This document shows positions 63,486-64,000 of a stretch of DNA of 64,000 nt, one piece after another (the first letter of the stretch is position 1; each line of letters starts with the position of its first letter). The notes beneath the pieces are model-generated. The model was not told the origin of the DNA. It saw only the letters and a list, made by a program, of their open reading frames with translations, and made no database searches. Position numbers and translations under genes: made by a program. Location of the stretch: NCBI GenBank assembly GCA_013398615.1, contig VZSR01003807.1, positions 12,568,232 to 12,632,231 on the forward strand, written 5' to 3'. This stretch comes from Brachypodius melanocephalos (lineage: Eukaryota; Chordata; Aves; Passeriformes; Pycnonotidae).

Positions 63486-64000
63486 CAAGAAAGAGTAAAA
63501 TGTGGGGAGAACCCCACCAAAAATATATACAAATATATGTGCAAATATTCTTCTGGCCAAGAGAGCCCTCTCCACCAGCCCCAGTTAATAAAAAAAGCAA
63601 ATAAAACTATGAAAACTCTGCTACCAGACTAGCAATAGGTGTATCATGCAAACACCACTTAACTCTTCAGAAACCAAAGCTGTCATATCAGAAACGCTTG
63701 AGAGGGATCCTTCCTTCCTCCACCAGTTACAAAACAAGCACGTAGGGCAATCCTTTCAAAACCAACTTATCACAAAAGAGGACAAAAATAAAAGAAAAAA
63801 AAAAGTCATTACAAATCAGCTAGGCTCTCAAAAAAAAAATCAAGTCTTTTTTTATCAAGTTTATTTTCAAATGGGAAGGTTTTTTCCTTCCCACGCACAC
63901 CCTGAGAGTTTTCTCCGAGGGTCAGAAGGTTGGCCAAGGCAAGGTTTAGCAATCGAGTCTATCATTCATAGAGATTTGTTATAATCCTCCTTTGCGCAGC
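63486..64000 (-). promoter_or_regulatory. ZDHHC14: Upstream flank of ZDHHC14 exon 1 (probable 5' UTR or upstream intron)
   Basis: The start-codon exon extends upstream at least to the in-frame TAA at 63587. The flank is A+T-rich with several A and T runs (63795-63805, 63830-63838, 63847-63853) and no CpG island, GC box cluster or clear TATA-initiator pair. A pyrimidine-rich stretch followed by an AG near 63570 could be a splice acceptor, which would make exon 1 internal and place the true first exon beyond 64000. The sequence alone does not decide. Confidence 0.4.

Noticed and set aside
63393..63632. Plus-strand 79-codon frame over ZDHHC14 exon 1
   Set aside because: Antisense shadow of exon 1, whose conserved protein is on the other strand.
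1..64000. CRISPR arrays, operons, phage genes, rRNA or tRNA genes
   Set aside because: No regularly spaced repeats, no coding density and no cloverleaf or rRNA sequence seen. The window is a vertebrate intron-rich locus.

Overview
This is vertebrate nuclear DNA, not bacterial or viral sequence. It has one spliced gene on the minus strand, very long A+T-rich introns, few CpGs, and scattered degraded retroposon fragments. Three fragments resemble CR1 LINEs and one resembles an amniote MIR-type SINE. CR1 remnants with an otherwise low repeat load point to a sauropsid, most likely a bird. A songbird-like genome is my weaker guess, from the repeated A/C-rich (AnCn, AAAC) tracts; that part is impression only.

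The gene is ZDHHC14, a DHHC-family protein S-acyltransferase, read right to left. Exon 1 (63485-63235) holds the start codon, the cytosolic N-terminus and transmembrane segment 1. Exon 2 (12139-11979) holds transmembrane segment 2 and the DPG motif. Exon 3 (2926-2768) holds the start of the zinc-binding cysteine-rich domain. Splice phases fit exactly: exon 1 ends GA, exon 2 starts T and ends G, exon 3 starts AT and ends G. This gives 190 complete codons plus one base. Intron 1 is about 51.1 kb and intron 2 about 9.05 kb; intron 3 runs off the left edge. The DHHC catalytic exon and everything after it lie outside the window, as do the promoter and any upstream non-coding exon, as far as I can tell.

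The rest is intronic. The most distinctive non-coding object is an isolated CpG-rich block near 30.79-31.08 kb in intron 1. It carries a canonical G-quadruplex motif on the ZDHHC14 sense strand, a CRE-like site, and a perfect short inverted repeat at its left border. Other structure includes A/C-rich low-complexity tracts that nearly all lie on the same strand, three short tandem duplications, a 35-bp perfect direct repeat 921 bp apart, two hairpin-forming palindromes and the ancient retroposon fragments. Almost all open frames in the window are chance frames of 60-190 codons in non-coding DNA, and several begin at GTG or TTG rather than ATG. I found no novel multi-gene system, CRISPR array, operon, tRNA or rRNA.
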